From the NCBI GenBank assembly GCA_945869955.1, contig CAMBQP010000035.1:1-37028 (forward strand): a DNA stretch of 37,028 nucleotides. Reading direction: 5' to 3'. This document shows, piece by piece, positions 17,025-25,204 of this stretch (the stretch's first letter is position 1; each line of letters begins with the position of its first letter). The notes under the pieces were generated by a model. The model did no database searches, had not been told where the DNA came from, and was given only the letters and a program-made list of their open reading frames with translations. The stretch is from Schlesneria paludicola DSM 18645. GTDB taxonomy: Bacteria; Planctomycetota; Planctomycetia; Planctomycetales; Planctomycetaceae. The translations under genes and the position numbers were made by a program.

Positions 17025-18404
17025 TTAGAGACGTCGTTTCGTTGTCGTTGGCTTGTCCGCAAAGGGAGCTGGCTCGGGAGCCGTCGTGGTAATGCGGTGT
17101 ATCCGGTCCTTGGTTCGAATAAAAATCGAATCACCGGCACAAATTGGTGAAGCGACAATTCCCGATTCCAGTGTATTCTCAGTGATTTGAGGTTTTGCCG
17201 TTCCCAATCGAATTGAGTAAGCAACACCGGCGTCATTCGCACAAAACAAATAGTTTTGTGTTAACAGGGGCGAAGCAGAAAAACGACCTTTCAACGATTT
17301 GCTCCACTCAATTTTTCCTGAAGTCGCTTGCACACAGGACAAACGCCCCTCATCTGACAAAACGTAGACGAATCCGTTCAAATAGACCGGTGAGGTGAGC
17401 TCACCCCCGATTTGACGTAATTGCCATTCAACCTTCGTGTTGGTCACATTGCCAGAGCCGTCAGCCTTGATGCAGGTGAGCAGTTCGTTGGGTTGAGCCC
17501 CAGAAACATACACCCGTTCGTCGTCAAATGCGACGGATTCCGCAACGCGTGCGGCCTTCGTTTCACACTTCCACAGTTCTTCGCCCGAGGCGGGATGATA
17601 ACTGGATACCGAATCGGTTCCGGCCAGAATCAATTGAGGTCGATTGCCGAGCATTGCCAGAGTGGGTGAGCCGACACTTTCTCCAGCGGGGCGTTTGATC
17701 CGCCAGATCAAAGCCCCTGTCTGCCGGTGGAGAGCGGCAAGATAACTAATTCCACCCGATTGATTGGCCGCAATGATCACAAGTGATTTATACAGCACCG
17801 GTGATGCGAGCGTGCGAGACATGGTACGACACGGACCGGCCTCGTTTTGCCAGAGGATTTTCCCGTTCAAATCGACAGCCGTTAACCATAGCTTCCCTGA
17901 TACGTTGGTCACCGTAAAAACATTTTGCCCATCGCAAGCAGGCGTTGACGAGGCGACCGATAAAACTTCTTGGTTTTTTAGAAAACTTCCTCGGTGTAAC
18001 TCGGACTGCCAGAGCATCCGTCCGGTTTTTCGCAGCAGGCAATTCAGCATAACTCGTTGAGAAGTCGCTTCGTAGCTTGGAACAAACAACTGTTGCCCCC
18101 AGAGAATCGGTGACGCATTTCCTGACCCTGGAACCGTCGCCTGCCACCCTTCGTGGCCGTGAGTTGACCAGTCGACCGGAAAATGATCACACGTCCCCAG
18201 ATTACGCCCGCCAGTTCCTCGCCAGCAGGGCCAGTCGTTGAGTCCCGGCTTGGGGTCAACCAGTGCAAAGTTCATTGGCAGAGACTCGTTATGGATTTCC
18301 GGAACATCCGTCCCTTTTCTCCACCAGATGGATGCAAGAACCATGGTGACCAGCAACAGACAAGCGCTCGAGATGACTCTACGAGGAACCACGATTCGAT
18401 CCAA
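17025..18404 (-). CDS. PQQ-like β-propeller repeat protein
   Basis: This 459-residue protein has an N-terminal membrane anchor or signal (residues ~10-28, VISSACLLLVTMVLASIWW). It then has the planctomycete PQQ-propeller opening DWPCWRGTGGRNLG near 57-70. Repeated blades follow, each with a 'G.(I/L).W' strand: TGRMLWQSEL, NGKILWQNEA, TGALIWRIKR, SGEELWKCET and SGKIEWSKSL. It is expected to face the periplasm. In BamB-like or PQQ-dehydrogenase-like proteins this fold binds partners or cofactor, but no calcium/PQQ catalytic residues are evident, so a structural or quality-control role is likelier. It lies 159 bases downstream of the ABC transporter gene on the same strand and ends 25 bases from gmhB, tail to tail. 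Confidence 0.82.
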   Translation of the reverse strand: MDRIVVPRRVISSACLLLVTMVLASIWWRKGTDVPEIHNESLPMNFALVDPKPGLNDWPCWRGTGGRNLGTCDHFPVDWSTHGHEGWQATVPGSGNASPILWGQQLFVPSYEATSQRVMLNCLLRKTGRMLWQSELHRGSFLKNQEVLSVASSTPACDGQNVFTVTNVSGKLWLTAVDLNGKILWQNEAGPCRTMSRTLASPVLYKSLVIIAANQSGGISYLAALHRQTGALIWRIKRPAGESVGSPTLAMLGNRPQLILAGTDSVSSYHPASGEELWKCETKAARVAESVAFDDERVYVSGAQPNELLTCIKADGSGNVTNTKVEWQLRQIGGELTSPVYLNGFVYVLSDEGRLSCVQATSGKIEWSKSLKGRFSASPLLTQNYLFCANDAGVAYSIRLGTAKPQITENTLESGIVASPICAGDSIFIRTKDRIHRITTTAPEPAPFADKPTTTKRRL

Positions 18405-18563
18405 GTTCGTTCTCTCAACTTGAAAAACAAATTCACCCGGAATGTTCCAACTCTTTTCGACACAATCACCACTGAGACATCAATTTTTTAACGGCACACT
18501 CTGGTCGCATCCGAAATCATGTCACCCGCAAATCGTGTTATCTGCAAAAGGTGTTCCGCGACG

Positions 18564-20609
18564 TTATGCCGCAAATCGTTGTGTTTGGGCTAGCCACAAT
18601 CGCTGGTAGACCAGCGACGTCTGGAGCAGCTCGTCGTGACTTCCTGTTGCAACCACCTGACCTCGGTCGAGAACCACAATCCGGGTTAAAAATTCCAGCA
18701 AAACGGGTGTCAGGCAATGCGTAATGAGGATGGTTGTGCGGCCGCAGGCAAAATCTCGGAGTGAAGAGTAAATTAGATGTTCACTGTGTGCGTCGATCGC
18801 CGATGTGGGCTCATCCAAAATCAGGATCGGAGGGTCTCGTAAAATCGCTCTTGCCAATGCGATACGTTGTTTTTGTCCACCCGAAAGTTGCTTCCCTTGC
18901 TCACCGACCGGTGTCAATAAACCAAGTGGCATGGCATCGGTAAACGCAAGTACGTGTCCCCTGCGTGCCGCAAAAAGTACCTCTTCGTCAGCCGCGGTGG
19001 GGCGTCCATAGCGGATATTTTCCAAAATCGTATCGTCGAACAAAACGGTTTCCTGAGGAACAATCGCCACCTGTTCACGAATGTCTCGCAGGCGAGCATC
19101 CTTGAGGTCAATTCCGTCAAACAGAATTTTCCCTCGTTTGGGGTCGTAAAATCGGGGGAGCAAATTGACTAACGTCGATTTCCCCGAACCGTTTGGGCCG
19201 ACGATCGCAACCGTTTCACCAATCGCGATCTTCAGGTTCAGCCCATCCAGAACCAAGCCTCGGTCCCCTTGGCCTTGAGTTTGGCGAGCATATTCAAAGT
19301 CGACATCGCGGAACTCAATATCCCTACTAACGGTCGAGAGGATCTGGGGGGCCTGCGGGGTTTGAATTAATGACGGACAATCGATACGTTCAAAAAGTCG
19401 CTCTGCGATCGCGGTCGAAAAACGAATCGTGTTATAAAACTTGGAAAATTTCCGAACGGGTTCAAGAACTCCTGCCAATAATACATAGAACAAGGCCAGC
19501 TCAGGAAAAGTTGGTGGTGAACTCGCCAGTGGGATATTCCAGATCGAAGTTGTATTTCGCAGCACCAGAAATGCGGCTGGTAATAGTACCGCACTTGCGG
19601 CGACCATCACCAATAACTCGGAAACCGGGCCGCTCATGGCATCGATTTGAACCAAACGCATCGCGTGCTCGTAAAAGCTTTTGTTCTCTCGGTGAAATTT
19701 GCGACGATGATGGCCTGCTTGATCAAACGCAATCACTGCTTTGGAGTTTTGCAGGGTTTCTTCCAGATTCCGGTAGATCCGCCCCATACTGTCCACTACC
19801 CGATTTGCCGCACGTTTCAATCGCTGTCCCAGCCAGTGGAACAGCGCACCGAGCAAAGGCATGAATAGCAAAAATCCCAGGGTCAATTGCCAATTGAAAT
19901 AGAAGAGAGCAGCAAGACACGCAATCGCTTTGAAAGGTTCGCGAACGACACGCCCCCCCAACTCGGTCATTCCGGCGGCCAGTTGCTGAAGCGAATAGGT
20001 CAGATCGGTCAGCCAGTTTGAAGGCCCCTGCAGCGAAACTGTCTGTGGATCGAGCCGCAGCACACTTCGAAACATTTGCTGACGCAGGTCAATCACGACC
20101 GATTCCGCCACACCACCGGCGAGCACATCCTGAAAATATCCTGCGGCCCCCTTGGCAAACGTCACCAACAGAATCAAACCAAACAGTAGGGCAAACATGC
20201 GAAAAGGGTCGTCGGGTAAATTGCGGATAACCACCGATTCGACCCAGGTCAATAACCATAGCTTGGAAGTGTAAACTTCGAGTTCGACCTGCTGACGTTG
20301 TTGATCTTTAATGACCACTACGCGCTCCGACAATCGTCGTCGCTCGCCATTTTCCGGGTACAATTGTAAGGTGGCGTCCAAGTTATCGAGTTGGCGTTTG
20401 CGGGCCTCGATTGCGATGATTGTTGCGGATTTTTCATGAGCCACATAGTTGGCCAGCGTCGAATGCTCGCCGAACATGATGGTAATCGGAAAGGTGAGCA
20501 GCAGTTCGAAGCTCCACAGAGATGCAGCAACGAGACCAAACACGACCGAAAGCATTAGCCTTCGCCGGTACGGCCAGACAAGCATTCCGAGCCGACTCCA
20601 GGTTTTCAC
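18564..20609 (-). CDS. ABC exporter, MsbA-like fused permease/ATPase with periplasmic insertion
   Basis: This 681-residue half-transporter has six predicted helices (TM1 at ~18-46, TM2 at ~136-158, later pairs near 228-260 and 330-395). A C-terminal ATPase follows: Walker A GPNGSGKST at 471-479, Q-loop IVPQE near 516, signature LSGGQKQR at 575-582, Walker B ILILDEPTSAID near 595-606 and H-loop LITH near 634. It would work as a homodimer exporting lipid, peptide or drug substrates. Compared with ~580-residue MsbA relatives, ~90 residues are inserted between TM1 and TM2 (about 47-134), rich in charged heptad-like helix (KRQLDNLDATL, ERVVVIKDQQRQQVELEV). It stands alone upstream of the PQQ gene. 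The ABC assignment is certain, the substrate unknown. Confidence 0.92.
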   Translation of the reverse strand: MKTWSRLGMLVWPYRRRLMLSVVFGLVAASLWSFELLLTFPITIMFGEHSTLANYVAHEKSATIIAIEARKRQLDNLDATLQLYPENGERRRLSERVVVIKDQQRQQVELEVYTSKLWLLTWVESVVIRNLPDDPFRMFALLFGLILLVTFAKGAAGYFQDVLAGGVAESVVIDLRQQMFRSVLRLDPQTVSLQGPSNWLTDLTYSLQQLAAGMTELGGRVVREPFKAIACLAALFYFNWQLTLGFLLFMPLLGALFHWLGQRLKRAANRVVDSMGRIYRNLEETLQNSKAVIAFDQAGHHRRKFHRENKSFYEHAMRLVQIDAMSGPVSELLVMVAASAVLLPAAFLVLRNTTSIWNIPLASSPPTFPELALFYVLLAGVLEPVRKFSKFYNTIRFSTAIAERLFERIDCPSLIQTPQAPQILSTVSRDIEFRDVDFEYARQTQGQGDRGLVLDGLNLKIAIGETVAIVGPNGSGKSTLVNLLPRFYDPKRGKILFDGIDLKDARLRDIREQVAIVPQETVLFDDTILENIRYGRPTAADEEVLFAARRGHVLAFTDAMPLGLLTPVGEQGKQLSGGQKQRIALARAILRDPPILILDEPTSAIDAHSEHLIYSSLRDFACGRTTILITHCLTPVLLEFLTRIVVLDRGQVVATGSHDELLQTSLVYQRLWLAQTQRFAA

Positions 20610-20785
20610 CGATTCTGCATCCCTGCCACAAACAAGAGTGTTTCCCGCACGATCCGAATTCAGGCACCGTACAGCAGAGATTACAGATTAAAACGGCGAT
20701 TGAGTCCAGAGGGGAATTCTGTTCCAGGGTTTCCCAGGGAGCATCTTTTTACGAGTTGTTCCGTTGCGGCTCAAAAGTGGCTACG

Positions 20786-20820
20786 AAAAAACCCGACAGG
20801 AGATTTCGTGTCGGGTTTTT
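20786..20820 (-). terminator. Rho-independent terminator downstream of the cupredoxin-like gene
   Basis: A perfect 12-bp stem (20787-20798 with 20809-20820; core CCCGACA/TGTCGGG) closes a 10-base loop. A/T runs flank both sides, so on the minus strand the stem ends in five T residues. It lies 12 bases past the gene end at 20832 and may also stop transcription from the other direction. Confidence 0.85.
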
Positions 20821-20831
20821 CGCGAAGCTCA

Positions 20832-21602
20832 TCACTTCAAGATTTGTTTCGAAGTGAATTTCAGCGGCTTTTCGATGTTCTCACCATCTTTGATCTTGAC
20901 GGTGTATTTCTTTTCGAGATACCCGGCAGATTCCTGCCAGACGATCAATTCGTGTGATCCAGTAGGAAGGTTCGGAATCTCAAATTGGCCCTGTGCATCG
21001 GTGATGGCTGCATAGGGGTGGTCCAGAATCACCCAGTAAGCAATCATCCAGGGATGGATGTCACACCCGACTTTGGAGGGAAGCTTTTCTGCCAGTGTCA
21101 GGGGCTTCACGGTCACGCCAACGCGATCCTTTGGCGATACCACAAAGTTGTCCTGACGGTTTTTGATCGGAAATGTGTGTGTGTTGTGTGCAGCTTCGTC
21201 ATCGGAAAGAACGAGTACCGTCTGATCCGTGCGAACCAGCAAAACGTGCGGCATGAACCGGCACCCCTGCTGATCGAACTTCACTTGAGGAACCGCACTT
21301 TTCTCGAGAGTAGGGTGAATTTTGGTCGGTTTTTTCGCAAGATAAACCACCACATTGGCAATCCCCTTGGAAGTCGGATCAACCACCAGCTTTTCGTCAG
21401 GGACTTCTTGAGCGGCGCACACGGCAGCGTCTTTGGCCTGCGCATTCCCTTTGACCACCAGTGGCTCAATTTTGGGAATTTCACCCTCTAACAGAACTTG
21501 GCCCTTCAACGTACCCCATTGGGCGTTTGCCGAGGGGCAAGGGACCAACGAGACGACCGCAAATGCGGCGAAAGCCGCAGTCAGTGAAATCAGTTTTTGC
21601 AT
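20832..21602 (-). CDS. Secreted cupredoxin-like protein with carboxypeptidase-regulatory-like C-terminal domain
   Basis: This 256-residue protein has a signal peptide (residues 1-27, ending SANAQ). A cupredoxin-like half (~28-190) carries a conserved GCRFMPHV near 113-120, a HNTHTFPIKN near 139-148, and CDIHPWM at 180-186. Cys180, His183, Met186 and an upstream histidine (139 or 142) would form a type-1 copper site. Residues ~195-250 are a carboxypeptidase-regulatory-like β-sandwich (TDAQGQFEIPNLPTGSHEL). The copper ligand reading is inference; the family is common in planctomycetes as a secreted protein. The frame extends to 21926, but the signal peptide starts at 21602. It is monocistronic, with a strong terminator after it. 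Confidence 0.78.
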   Translation of the reverse strand: MQKLISLTAAFAAFAVVSLVPCPSANAQWGTLKGQVLLEGEIPKIEPLVVKGNAQAKDAAVCAAQEVPDEKLVVDPTSKGIANVVVYLAKKPTKIHPTLEKSAVPQVKFDQQGCRFMPHVLLVRTDQTVLVLSDDEAAHNTHTFPIKNRQDNFVVSPKDRVGVTVKPLTLAEKLPSKVGCDIHPWMIAYWVILDHPYAAITDAQGQFEIPNLPTGSHELIVWQESAGYLEKKYTVKIKDGENIEKPLKFTSKQILK

Positions 21603-22039
21603 CCAGAGAGACTTTCTGAAAAGAGTGATACGACAGCCATGGCTGTTGGGTTGAGGCAACAAACGTTTCTCGCAATCCACACACGGTATTATGGCTGAAT
21701 CGCGGCGGGGGACAAGAACAGGAACTGTTATTTTCATCATCGGGAATCCCACACAGGAGTGATCACGCTGACAAAACCGGCGAAAAAAGGATTTCAGGCA
21801 GCGACTTTGGTGAAATTCCAAAGGGCGCAAATTTTTTGAATTGCCTCTCCGCGGGGATTCAAGCACGCATAAATAGAGTGATCCCCGGAACAGAGACCTC
21901 TTACAGGATTGCATTTTCTGAGACAAACCTCAAAAATCAGTGATCCCGTGATGTTCTTCGAGATCGAACGACGAAAGTCACGATCATTGAGAGTTTACGA
22001 CCGGTCGGAATGCACTCGCACTGAGGAGATTTTCAGATA
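21603..22039. other. Intergenic region between the cupredoxin-like gene and the small ORF
   Basis: This 437-base divergent region must carry promoters for both strands. The long minus frame through it lacks protein-like composition. I found no convincing promoter, riboswitch or repeat. Confidence 0.35.
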
Positions 22040-22240
22040 ATGGCTAACGTCAAGCGATTGACATCCGCAGCATGGACCGCTGACCAAGTTTTCGTCAGCG
22101 CCACGGGTGCTGCGGAAGGGGTGACTGTGGAAGGGGTGACTGTGGAAAACGCAGGTTCCGAACCCTTGGTTTCACTCCATTACTCTGGCCCGAATGCTCA
22201 GCCCAGTGCCCCGAATGTGCGCGACCATAATCCATGCTGA
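22040..22240 (+). CDS. Small unrecognised protein with an in-frame 15-base duplication
   Basis: This ORF of 66 residues begins at an ATG with GAGGAG about 10 bases upstream. Residues ~26-36 are duplicated (EGVTV twice) because of a perfect 15-base tandem repeat at 22115-22144. No family, signal peptide or membrane helix is recognised; composition is Val/Ala/Ser/Pro-rich. It precedes the TIM-barrel gene by 192 bases on the same strand and could be co-transcribed with it. It may instead be chance coding in a leader. Confidence 0.35.
   Translation: MANVKRLTSAAWTADQVFVSATGAAEGVTVEGVTVENAGSEPLVSLHYSGPNAQPSAPNVRDHNPC
22115..22144 (+). repeat. 15-bp perfect tandem duplication
   Basis: Two exact copies of a 15-base unit (GAAGGGGTGACTGTG) lie head to tail, in frame with the small ORF. 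The pattern is typical of replication slippage. Confidence 0.85.
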
Positions 22241-22420
22241 TGATCATCAGCGTCGCAAACCAGCCAAGTTTTTCTTTTCAATCCCCTGGTTTTTGTCAAA
22301 CGCAACGAGGGGACCTGCCGAGAAATTCTGCCCAATCGAAGAATTTTCCGGCCCGGTATGGTAACGTTCACAATTCCATACAGTCCCGATGCCACACGAT
22401 TCCCCTGTCCTCTCGAATTG

Positions 22421-22426
22421 AAGGAG
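22421..22426 (+). promoter_or_regulatory. Ribosome binding site AAGGAG of the TIM-barrel gene
   Basis: AAGGAG lies 6 bases before the ATG at 22433. It identifies this start rather than the in-frame ATG at 22358. Confidence 0.75.
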
Positions 22427-22432
22427 TATTCC

Positions 22433-23461
22433 ATGAGCAACACGTTCCCAAAACTTCACAATGCCATGTGGCCGGGAATTGTCGGTAAAGGTTCACCGGA
22501 CGCCGAACCCTTTATTTCCCTCGATCGCATGCTCGATTTAACAAAAAGCACGACCATCAACGGTCAGCATTTTGATGGGGTTGATCTCTTTCTGTTTGAT
22601 CCCCACGTCAATATTGACCTGTCCGAAGACGATGTAAAGAAAATTGCCGACAAGATCGCTGGTCATGGGCTGTCTGTGGGATCGCTTGTGGCACCCGTCT
22701 GGCCGGGGACCGTCGGCGACAGTGCGATGGGGGGGCCAGAACAGCGAGCCAAGTTCGTGCTGGCTGTGAAAAAAGCTTGCCGGATCGCAGAGATTTTCAA
22801 TCGACATGGTGTCAGAAAATACGGCGTCATCCGAATTGATGCTGCGGATGGGCCAAGTCATTGGCTGGAGGATCCTGTTGGTAACACCAAAAAAATCGCT
22901 TCTACCTTCCGTGAGGCGGGAATCGTTGCCGCAGCACATGGAGAACGGTTGGCCGCCGAAGGGGAAATCTGCTGGGGCGGAATGCACTCGTGGAAAAACA
23001 TGGTTGACCTGCTAGAGCAAACCGACATGCCCGGAACAGTCGGCTTTCAGGCCGATCTTGCCCACACCTACCTCTATTTACTGGGGTACAATGCACCTGA
23101 GCACGCATTGTTGAAGGAAGGCTATTCTGAATCCGAATTTTCTGCCGCTTATGCAAAAATGACCGACGCACTTCGTCCCTGGACCATCGATTTTCACGTG
23201 GCTCAGAATGATGGTACGGTGCATGGCACAGGAACCCACGATAAAACAGGACGTCATTGTCTTGCGGATGACCCCAAGGGAAAGCTGGATATCGTTGCCG
23301 CTTCAAACTTTTGGTTGAAAGGGGCTGCTGATCGCGGAATTCGGCACATTTGTTGGGATGGATGCATGTTCCCCAACACCACGCTGGAAGATCCAAAAAC
23401 CTGGGTTACGATTCTGGCCGCGATGTTGAAAGTTCGTGAAGCCTCTGGCTGGAAAGCATGA
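22433..23461 (+). CDS. Sugar phosphate isomerase/epimerase (xylose isomerase-like TIM barrel)
   Basis: This 342-residue cytoplasmic protein belongs to the AP-endonuclease-2-like TIM-barrel superfamily. Recognisable strands are [12 protein letters not shown] near 52, [15 protein letters not shown] near 76, [12 protein letters not shown] near 135, [17 protein letters not shown] near 165, [16 protein letters not shown] near 203 and [15 protein letters not shown] near 250. The latter carries likely metal or substrate histidines and acidic residues, together with the late [12 protein letters not shown]. The ligand set (Glu, Asp, His, Glu/Asp) fits sugar isomerases or epimerases rather than DNA repair. 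It ends 31 bases before the glycosyltransferase gene, so both are probably in one transcript. Exact sugar unknown. Confidence 0.82.
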   Translation: MSNTFPKLHNAMWPGIVGKGSPDAEPFISLDRMLDLTKSTTINGQHFDGVDLFLFDPHVNIDLSEDDVKKIADKIAGHGLSVGSLVAPVWPGTVGDSAMGGPEQRAKFVLAVKKACRIAEIFNRHGVRKYGVIRIDAADGPSHWLEDPVGNTKKIASTFREAGIVAAAHGERLAAEGEICWGGMHSWKNMVDLLEQTDMPGTVGFQADLAHTYLYLLGYNAPEHALLKEGYSESEFSAAYAKMTDALRPWTIDFHVAQNDGTVHGTGTHDKTGRHCLADDPKGKLDIVAASNFWLKGAADRGIRHICWDGCMFPNTTLEDPKTWVTILAAMLKVREASGWKA

Positions 23462-23492
23462 TTTCCTGTCCGAATAACAAGAACGGGTTCTG

Positions 23493-24764
23493 ATGCATCT
23501 GGCCATCATCACCGCTGGGGGCGCGGGCATGTTTTGTGGGTCGTGCATGCACGACAACACTTGGGCGCGCGCCTTGCACGGTGCGGGGGTTGAGGTGTCG
23601 TTGATACCTCTTTACACCCCGATTCGAGTCGACGAGGAAAACCAGACCTCATCCCCCATCTTTTTCGGCGGCATCAACACGTATTTGAACGACCGTTCAG
23701 CGATCTGGAGAACCCTGCCGCGATTTCTCACCCGGTGGCTTGATTCCCCCGGCATCATCCAGAGAGCCACCCGAGGGGCTGTCGGGAATGATGCCGCCGA
23801 GTTGGGAAGCATGACTGTTTCGATGCTTGAGGGGGAACAAGGTCCGCATCGTCGGGCTGGCGAAGAACTGGCGGAATACATTTTCCGTCTGAAACCAGAC
23901 CTGGTTTGCTTTAGCAATACGCTGCTCAGTGGCGCGCTGCAAACAGTACGGAAACGTTACCAGGGGCCTGTTTACTGTGTTCTTCAGGGAGATGATGTTT
24001 TTCTGGATGGACTGATCGAGCCTTATCGCCGCCAGGTGATGTCGCAGTTGGTAGAACGCGCCGCTGGATTTGACGGATACATTGTTCACAGCCGCTTCTA
24101 CCGCGATTACATGTCTGCCTATCTGAGCCTGCCCCAGGAAAAGTTTCTGGAACTTCCTCTGGCGATTGATTGTGAAAAACATGATGGCCAACCGAAGACG
24201 TGTTTGGGTCAGCCCCCTGCGATTGGGTATTTTGCCCGGATCTGTGCTGAAAAGGGTCTTGATTTGCTGGTGAAAAGCGTCTTGATCCTGAAAAACGAGT
24301 TCCCCGAGATCCGTTTGCGGGTTGGTGGGTATCTGGGTCAGCAGCATCAAGGCTATTTTGAGACGGTATGCCAGTTGGCAAAACCATTAGGAGCAGCCTT
24401 CGAATATATCGGGAGCCCGCCGGGGCACGCTGAAAAGGTCTCATTCCTCAAATCGCTGGATTTGTTCAGTGTTCCTGCAAGGTTTCAGGAGCCCAAGGGG
24501 CTCTACGTCCTCGAAGCGTTGGCCAACGGCCTTCCTGTCGTCTTGCCTGACCATGCCGCCTTCCCCGAGTTGATTCAATCCACCGGCGGGGGATTACTCA
24601 CGGAAACAGAGAATCCCGATTCGCTGGCGTCGTCGTTACGGCAGGTTTTGCTGGACTCGGATCTGCGATACGCGCTCGCCCAAGCGGGCTACGCGGGAGT
24701 TCGTCGAAATCATAATCTCTCTTCTCTGGCGGAAGCCACAAAGCGGGCTTTCGAGAAATTGTGA
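23493..24764 (+). CDS. Family 4 glycosyltransferase (GT-B fold)
   Basis: This 423-residue enzyme transfers a sugar from a nucleotide donor, probably for envelope or storage glycans. The N-terminal Rossmann half starts MHLAIITAGGAGMFCG with a conserved CMHDN segment and has FSNTLLSGALQTV near 140. The C-terminal half holds the donor site: IGYFARICAEKGLDLLVKSV near 247-265 and the E-x7-E region EPKGLYVLEALANGLPVV near 332-350, followed by LPDHAAFPELI. No signal peptide is present, so it is cytoplasmic. The start at 23493 has no strong Shine-Dalgarno; it is 31 bases past the TIM-barrel gene, suggesting co-transcription. A hairpin follows at 24805. Confidence 0.88.
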   Translation: MHLAIITAGGAGMFCGSCMHDNTWARALHGAGVEVSLIPLYTPIRVDEENQTSSPIFFGGINTYLNDRSAIWRTLPRFLTRWLDSPGIIQRATRGAVGNDAAELGSMTVSMLEGEQGPHRRAGEELAEYIFRLKPDLVCFSNTLLSGALQTVRKRYQGPVYCVLQGDDVFLDGLIEPYRRQVMSQLVERAAGFDGYIVHSRFYRDYMSAYLSLPQEKFLELPLAIDCEKHDGQPKTCLGQPPAIGYFARICAEKGLDLLVKSVLILKNEFPEIRLRVGGYLGQQHQGYFETVCQLAKPLGAAFEYIGSPPGHAEKVSFLKSLDLFSVPARFQEPKGLYVLEALANGLPVVLPDHAAFPELIQSTGGGLLTETENPDSLASSLRQVLLDSDLRYALAQAGYAGVRRNHNLSSLAEATKRAFEKL

Positions 24765-24804
24765 CCGAGCGCCCATTGAGGTTCGTCGCTGCGAGTGGAA
24801 AATA

Positions 24805-24823
24805 GGGACCGTTTTCCGGTCCC
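24805..24823 (+). terminator. Perfect 7-bp hairpin after the glycosyltransferase gene (possible terminator, no T-run)
   Basis: GGGACCG (24805-24811) pairs perfectly with CGGTCCC (24817-24823) across a 5-base loop, about 40 bases past the stop codon at 24764. There is no following T-tract, so it is a weak or Rho-assisted stop, or simply a 3' end stabilising structure. Confidence 0.4.
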
Positions 24824-25204
24824 CTCAAGTCCCAGGTCTCCCGAGCGACCTGCAAATCGCACTTTTTGTCCCAGGCAAACCTCTTTACACATTCAGCACG
24901 GCAAGCGTTCGTGCGGTCAGGAAAGCGTCGGCGGAATCTGTGGCGAACAAGGTCGCCAGATCAGGTCTGATTCGGCAGTTTTTGCTGGTAAAACTCGATG
25001 TGGAAGGAAAAACGCGAATTTTCCGTACGATCCGCATCTTCGATACAGTTTACCCACAACTCACGCCGATAGTTAAAGTAGGCGCAGATTGCTGCGCCCG
25101 TAGATTCCTCGTTGCGTCGATTGGCGGAGAACGGGCTTCTCGGCGCGAAGGCGAGATTCACGAACGTTCCGAGTTTCACGGCGTTCATAGTCAGGGAACG
25201 ACTG
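24824..25204 (+). promoter_or_regulatory. Leader region of the BBP7 barrel gene, with a 7-bp hairpin
   Basis: This gap precedes the BBP7 start. GGCGCAG (25081-25087) pairs perfectly with CTGCGCC (25092-25098) over a 4-base loop, 106 bases before the ATG. No other gene is seen; an open frame from 25112 is in frame with the barrel gene but is not protein-like. The hairpin may shape the 5' untranslated region. Promoter elements were not identifiable. Confidence 0.4.

Noticed and set aside
23697..24350. 217-codon open frame antisense to the glycosyltransferase
   Set aside because: Shadow of the GT4 gene; the sense frame carries all known GT4 motifs.
24824..25204. tRNA or riboswitch in the BBP7 leader
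   Set aside because: Only one short hairpin was found; no cloverleaf or known riboswitch consensus.
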